A stretch of DNA of 64,000 nucleotides, taken from assembly GCA_020746875.1 (NCBI GenBank), contig JAGTJL010000017.1, positions 868,001-932,000 on the forward strand. Direction: 5' to 3'. A program made the position numbers and the translations under genes. The notes beneath the pieces were generated by a model. The model had not been told where the DNA came from. It did no database searches and was given only the letters and a program-made list of their open reading frames with translations. Below are positions 59,427-64,000 of the stretch, piece by piece. The number at the start of each line of letters is the position of its first letter. Positions within the stretch are counted from its first letter, which is position 1. Source of the stretch: Rhexocercosporidium sp. MPI-PUGE-AT-0058 (taxonomy: Eukaryota > Ascomycota > Leotiomycetes > Helotiales).

Positions 59427-61107
59427 TTACTGTCTGGTATTGTCAGCAGCTGCTCCTAGCTGCTGGAGTGATGAGATCCCATCATCGTTTTTATTACTTG
59501 GCTTGTGTGAAGCAGGGTCGATAATTCCACTGCTCCGGTCATATTCGCGACTTTTGTGGTCTGTCGAAAGGTAGTTTCCGTCTACGGAACTAGGAGGTGT
59601 ATTGATGTAGTCTGCGTCAGTCCCACTGGAGAGGTGTCTTGGATCTTCAAGAGGTAATGCCGAAATGCCACTTGCATCCCAAAGCTTGTGCCGTCTTAGA
59701 GCGATGGAGAGACGGGGCCTTCGAGTGGCTTTCATGGTTGGTGTCGATGAGGCCACGTGTGACATTACTGCCGAAGAGTGTGGCATGGTAGGGGGGAGCA
59801 TGACATGCTTTGCTTTCGATTTCTCCCATGCATGATACAACGCGATCACGTTACTTCCCTCGCGCGGTGCTCGCTTCGCATAGACCGTGATCGTTTTTGT
59901 TTCGTACTTCCCATGGCCAATATGGGCTTCCTTTCGGTCGAGCTGCTCAATTGTCCATCCGTAACTTGGATCTTCTTCGTCGTTCAGTAGTTCATCTACT
60001 AATCGAGTCACCTGGCCATGTTGGAACGGGGCCAGCGCTACTAACTTCTCTTTGACTGATCTGACCATTTGCACATTGTTGCTCAGTCTCCGCAACGACT
60101 CGATGATTGTTTCTTGCGATAGCGGTTCCTTCATGACCTCTGATCGGGCCCATGTGGCCTTCTCGCCTATTTGGACTGGTATGATCTTTCGAATCGTGTA
60201 GGCTTGATAGGTGGTTAGCTTCTTTTTACAAGTAGCCTCGTCTACCGTCGGTGCGGGAGTGATGTCCACCATGCGGATTGAGTTGACCTGCTTGCGCATT
60301 TGCGTTGTGGAACCAGAGCCAAGTGAGTTTTCTTTTTCGAGGAGAAAGTCTGATGAAGCTGTGAGAGACTGTGATGTGGGCTGCGGATGGTTTGACGGCA
60401 CATTCTCAGTCATTTCGTCATCTGCTGCCGCTACATCTATGTTTGGCGTAGACTTATGGAGTACTTTGGGACTCTTCGTGCTTTGGGTTCCCCCGAAAGT
60501 AGATATATCCAATTCGGCCTCCCGTGAATTGCTCTTAGAGCTTTCACGATCGCTTACTACATTTGATGACACCTGCGAAGGAGATTCAACTATCCTAAGT
60601 TTCACTTCCTGGGGTGCTTTCTCGTAGCTAAGAAAGACATGGTTAGTGGGCTTTCAAGTCACCAACGATGGAAGCAACTTACAATTGAGCAGTGTCAAGC
60701 AATAGCGAAACGCTCGTCAATTTGAGATGCAACGCATCCTTCAACGCCTTTAACTCATCCTTCCTAAACATGATCCACCCAACCTTCCGCCAACTATCCT
60801 TCGCCGCGCTCCCCCGATCCCTCCCACTCAACCTCTCGCGATACTTATGCGTCCTGGTAAGGAAATCGCCTATCAGAGTCATAGACGACAGCACGATATG
60901 CGACGCAGCATTTATCGTCGCGGGACTCATGTTCGGGTTTGATGTCATGCGGCCGACTTGTAGGAAGGTTTGCTGGAGGCAGCCGAGCTCGATCAGCGCT
61001 TCGCGGTACTCTTCTGAGGGGCAGTGGACTCCGGAAAGGGCCTGGATCAGTTGGTAGCTCAGGTTGGCGCCGGCTATGAAATCGCCGACGGAGTATCCGA
61101 AGACATC
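59427..61107 (-). CDS. protein with a fungal STAND-type N-terminal helical domain
   Basis: At least two coding exons: one ending at 60683 and a last exon 60627-59427, joined in frame. The N-terminal exon reads FGYSVGDFIAGANLSYQLI, EEYREALIELGCLQQTFLQV, then a helical segment to LHLKLTSVSLLLDTAQ; this resembles the helical domain found at the start of fungal STAND/NLR-like proteins. No NB-ARC or NACHT NTPase follows. Instead there is a disordered Ser-rich linker and a second conserved-looking block (YTIRKIIPVQIGEKATW, APFQHGQVTRLVDELL, DPSYGWTIEQLDRKEAH). The true start is not resolved: no ATG is in frame near 61107, and an acceptor-like CTCTAG at about 61125 suggests a short upstream exon. 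Function unknown. Confidence 0.7.
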
Positions 61108-61647
61108 GTGTTGGATTGCTAGAGTCTGCTTTCCGTCAATTGAAATGTAGAGCAGTGTTGAGATGCATTGAAGTGGGAGGTTGTCCTGAAGGCTAGGTTT
61201 GGTAAATTTGAGGGGCGGTGCTGGGCACAGCCTCCACTGAAGAGATCACATGTTGAAGCTGTAAATCTGGTGCAGCGTTTATTGTCTTGCTGATTTGTCA
61301 AGTGGGTAAGAGGATGTAGGCAAGGCTCTGGACAAGGCTCTCTAGAGTTCACCCTTCCTCCGAGGCCGAATATATAAAATAGTATTTCAACGCCAGAACT
61401 GGACGAGATCAGTTTACTATTACCGGACATAGGAGTTCCATTCTGAAGGGGGTAGAGTAGTGATATGAATGTGAAGGAGGGGGTCAGAATCGGGGCGAGG
61501 GGAGATACTTTGTAAGCCTTGATGTAGTGCACTAGTATGAACCTTTGTTGTGCACAACGACCATCTGACAGCTGGCCTAAATAGACTTTACTCAAGAACT
61601 TCGATTTCGGGTATACTAGAATGACCACACCTTCCCAATGGTCTACC
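61108..61647. other. spacer between two minus-strand genes
   Basis: About 540 bases. A long minus-strand frame (61119-61685) overlaps the 3' end of MET2 and has no recognisable domain. This stretch must contain the promoter and perhaps a first exon of the downstream gene. Confidence 0.4.
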
Positions 61648-63286
61648 TCACCATGCTGTGATATCTTCCACTTCCGCTTCTCCAAAAGTGCTGTTCTTCG
61701 TCACGGCGCCGACGCCATCTTCGGCAATGATATCTTCCCTCCCTGGAGCATCCATGATATCTGGCAGTACGTCCCTCAGGAATTCTAAGATGTGGTGATT
61801 AACCTGCTCGAACTGTAACAGGAAAGCGTCATGTCCTTCCGGCGAATCAATCTTCCGTAGTCTGGCGTCTGGAATTGAGGCAGCAATCTCTTTCTGCTCG
61901 TCGAATGTGAAGAGTCCATCACTTTCAATACCGAGGACTAGAGTTGGTTGTTGGATCTGAGCAAGAGCGTCTGCTATAGGTGTTGCTGACTCGGGAGACA
62001 CCCTGTACCGTGAGACGTCGTGTGTATCGAGCTTGCGGGTGATGGCTATGTAGCAATTTCCATCGAACCGCTTAACGAACTTCTCGCCTTGGTATCGGAG
62101 ATAAGATTGTGCTGAGAAGTATGTTGATGTTCCCCGCTTCCGCTCCGACAGGGGGCTTTCGACACCTGGCGATGTAGACGCTGTAGCGCCATGGAATTGA
62201 GGATCGGTAAAGTCTGATGAATTGCTGTTGCTGTTGCCGTTGGCTTTGGAAGCGAGAGATGCGATTTCTGCGGAGCTGCCGGGTCTCGATAGAGGCGATC
62301 TCTTTGAACGGTGGCCGTCATTGTGGATTGCTAAATGTATCTCCGAGGGCGTGGAGGGATGTTGATCCTGGCTGATAGTCTGCTTCTTTGACGCATCAGG
62401 TGTATTCCTCCCAAACCTTGCCTCGAAAGAGTTCCGACTGCGGTATGTAAGCAGAGCTGACATCCGGGCAGCACCGAGACCAGCCGTAGGAGGATCTGAG
62501 AACGGGTAGTATCCATCGTCGTATTTTGGATCTGCGTAAATGCTTTGTCTTTGCGCCTCTCCCCAGCTGATACCCCAAGCGCTGTGGCGACTCGATGTTG
62601 CAATTGGTACGATCGATCGAACGTAGTCTTTGCCAAAGTATGCCCATTCCAGAACCAACATGCCTCCCATGGATCCGCCAATGACTGCAGCAACTTGTCT
62701 GACTCCTAGATCGTCCAGTAACAGTTTATGGAGACTGATATATGATCAGTACTGTCCTTCAAAGTCAGAGGATGTACTCACTTCACATCGTCCCGAATTG
62801 TAGTGAGTGGGAACTCCGGTCCATAACGCTCATTGTTTTGATCTCCGTCTTTGCAAGTGACTGGACTTGCACTCCCATAAGGACTTCCCAGACTATTCAT
62901 GCACACCACAAAGAATCTCGATATATCGAATGCCCGCCCAGGACCTCCTAGCAAAGGACCCCACCAGTCTCCAACATCAGCACTACCAGTCAAGGCGTGG
63001 CAGATAACCATAGCATTGTCTCTAGTGGGAGAGAGTTTGCCCTTTGTACTATACGCCAACGGGACATTCTGCAACGTAACACCTGATTCGAGCGTAAAGG
63101 ATGGGATGATCGCGATGGTCTGATCGGGGATCAAAGCTGCGAATGGGTTCTCGGGCTGCTGTTGGGTTCTTTCTTGGACGTATTCAGTCACTGGTTCCCG
63201 TCGGAGGGGTAAAATTGGTGGGAAAACTGACCGTATCTTAAAGTCGATGGTTTCTCCACGCCATTGAGCTCTGAATTGCTGGCCAT
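61648..63286 (-). CDS. MET2: homoserine O-acetyltransferase
   Basis: Three exons (63286-63232, 63172-62782, 62734-61648) give 510 residues. The enzyme acetylates homoserine with acetyl-CoA in methionine synthesis. The alpha/beta-hydrolase family signs are VICHALTGSADVGDWW, NSLGSPYGSASP, the nucleophile elbow IGGSMGGMLVLEW, the late aspartate in ESDGLF, and the histidine in PEGHDAFLLQF. Between the cap and the second half is a low-complexity insert of about 90 residues (SKKQTISQDQHPSTPSE and on), usual in fungal Met2. The start ATG at 63286 gives a short first exon MASNSELNGVEKPSTLRY; the longer frame upstream begins only with TTG and is ignored. Cytosolic by family knowledge. Confidence 0.93.
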
Positions 63287-64000
63287 TGTGGGTGAAGCAG
63301 AGAAAGTCTACCTTCAACGGCAAGATGTGGAGGTGGGTGAGTTGAGAAAGGGTTGTGGATGGTTGTGTCCAGTCATACAGGAGGAGTCAAAATCGTCATC
63401 GGCATCCAGTTAGATGCAGCACTTCTAGCACTTTTTATTTGGAACCCTGCCGATATCGCTAGTCTAGTCTTTCAAGCTTGGGGTGCTTCAACTGTGGCGT
63501 TTTGAATAGCCAATCGTAGAAATACACCCAGAGTCAATGGGCTGGCACCCAAGTAGGACTAGCATGACTGTGGGTATCTATCTGTTACGAGGAATTTCTA
63601 TGTTGCAGCACATATCATATTGTATAGACAAGCTTGCTAATTCATCCAACAAGTGCCAGCAATTGCGCTTCACCTCACCTCTTAACGCCTTTGCTCTGTT
63701 GCTGGTCTCATTCATAACTTGGCAGGTGTTTACTGTGATAATCAAGTCATCGTGGCTAGTGAATGTAGAGGTGGCTGGTGACATGTGGCTTGAACGTACA
63801 CGCTAAGCCTAATCCGGCTGCTTGCTCAATTCGTTCAGAGCCGCATCGTCAGGCACGCTCGTTCATTTCTCCACCACCTCCACCTCCACCTCCATCTCGA
63901 CTTGTTTTTCTACATCGCCTCACCTCGAAAGATCTGCTCGCCCTTCTCGCCCTTGATGGTTCCCATCATACCACATCGCACCGCGCACCTTCCTTTACGT
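63287..64000. other. 5' flank of MET2 and window end
   Basis: About 700 bases. No gene is recognised. A CCACCT hexanucleotide run at about 63871-63896, in a C/T-rich stretch, may be the leader of a gene starting beyond the window on the plus strand. Confidence 0.4.

Noticed and set aside
61119..61685. 188-residue minus-strand open frame
   Set aside because: It overlaps the end of MET2, is low in domain signal and crosses the presumed promoter of the next gene.
63287..63323. Longer N terminus of MET2
   Set aside because: The extension starts with TTG in another frame. The ATG at 63286 with two introns gives a coherent protein.

Overview
The window is nuclear DNA of a filamentous ascomycete (Pezizomycotina). 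Genes are compact and carry many short introns of about 50-70 bases with GT-AG ends. Typical fungal families are present: a quinate regulon, Zn2Cys6 activator, COP9 subunit 6, Vps17, Ysc84-like protein, fungal-type PRPP synthetase and vanillyl-alcohol oxidase. The protein families suggest Leotiomycetes; that placement is inference. I see no rRNA, tRNA, CRISPR or intact transposon.

Layout. 0.3-1.5 kb: divergent protein kinase-like gene (-). 2.5-13.0 kb: part of the quinate utilisation cluster, in the order quinate dehydrogenase (+), qutG-type phosphatase (-), activator qutA (-), repressor qutR (+). qutA and qutR diverge from a shared 0.7 kb promoter; the first two genes converge. The permease, catabolic dehydroquinase and dehydroshikimate dehydratase are not in the window. 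15-16 kb: isochorismatase-family hydrolase with a signal peptide. 16.9-20.8 kb: PRPP synthetase (-) and an Asteroid/XPG-type nuclease-like protein (+), head to head. 21.2-25.5 kb: an island of decayed genes (2EXR and aminoglycoside-phosphotransferase-like), whose stop codons look like CpA-to-TpA changes. 25.5-27.5 kb: ferric reductase (-). 27.5-30.3 kb: gene-poor. 30.4-32.2 kb: unknown protein with two SUMO-interaction-like motifs. 32.9-35.7 kb: mitochondrial EF-G2 (-), divergent from VPS17 (+, 36.1-38.1 kb). 39.8-41.2 kb: polyol dehydrogenase. 41.6-42.9 kb: CSN6 (-), divergent from an unknown Pro/Ser-rich protein (43.4-45.6 kb). 45.8-46.1 kb: small Cys/His protein. 46.9-47.7 kb: broken GNAT acetyltransferase. 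48.3-49.7 kb: paraoxonase-like protein (-). 50.5-50.9 kb: small membrane protein. 52.2-54.4 kb: Ysc84/SH3YL1-domain protein. 55.3-56.0 kb: broken short-chain dehydrogenase. 57.1-59.1 kb: vanillyl-alcohol oxidase. 59.4-61.1 kb: protein with a STAND-type N-terminal helical domain. 61.6-63.3 kb: homoserine O-acetyltransferase (MET2).

The only obvious multigene system is the quinate regulon. QutA activates and QutR represses, both sensing intermediates of quinate breakdown; quinate dehydrogenase makes dehydroquinate, and the QutG-type phosphatase has an uncertain role. Exon boundaries below were set by hand from splice motifs and reading-frame closure. Each multi-exon model with a stated length closes in frame.
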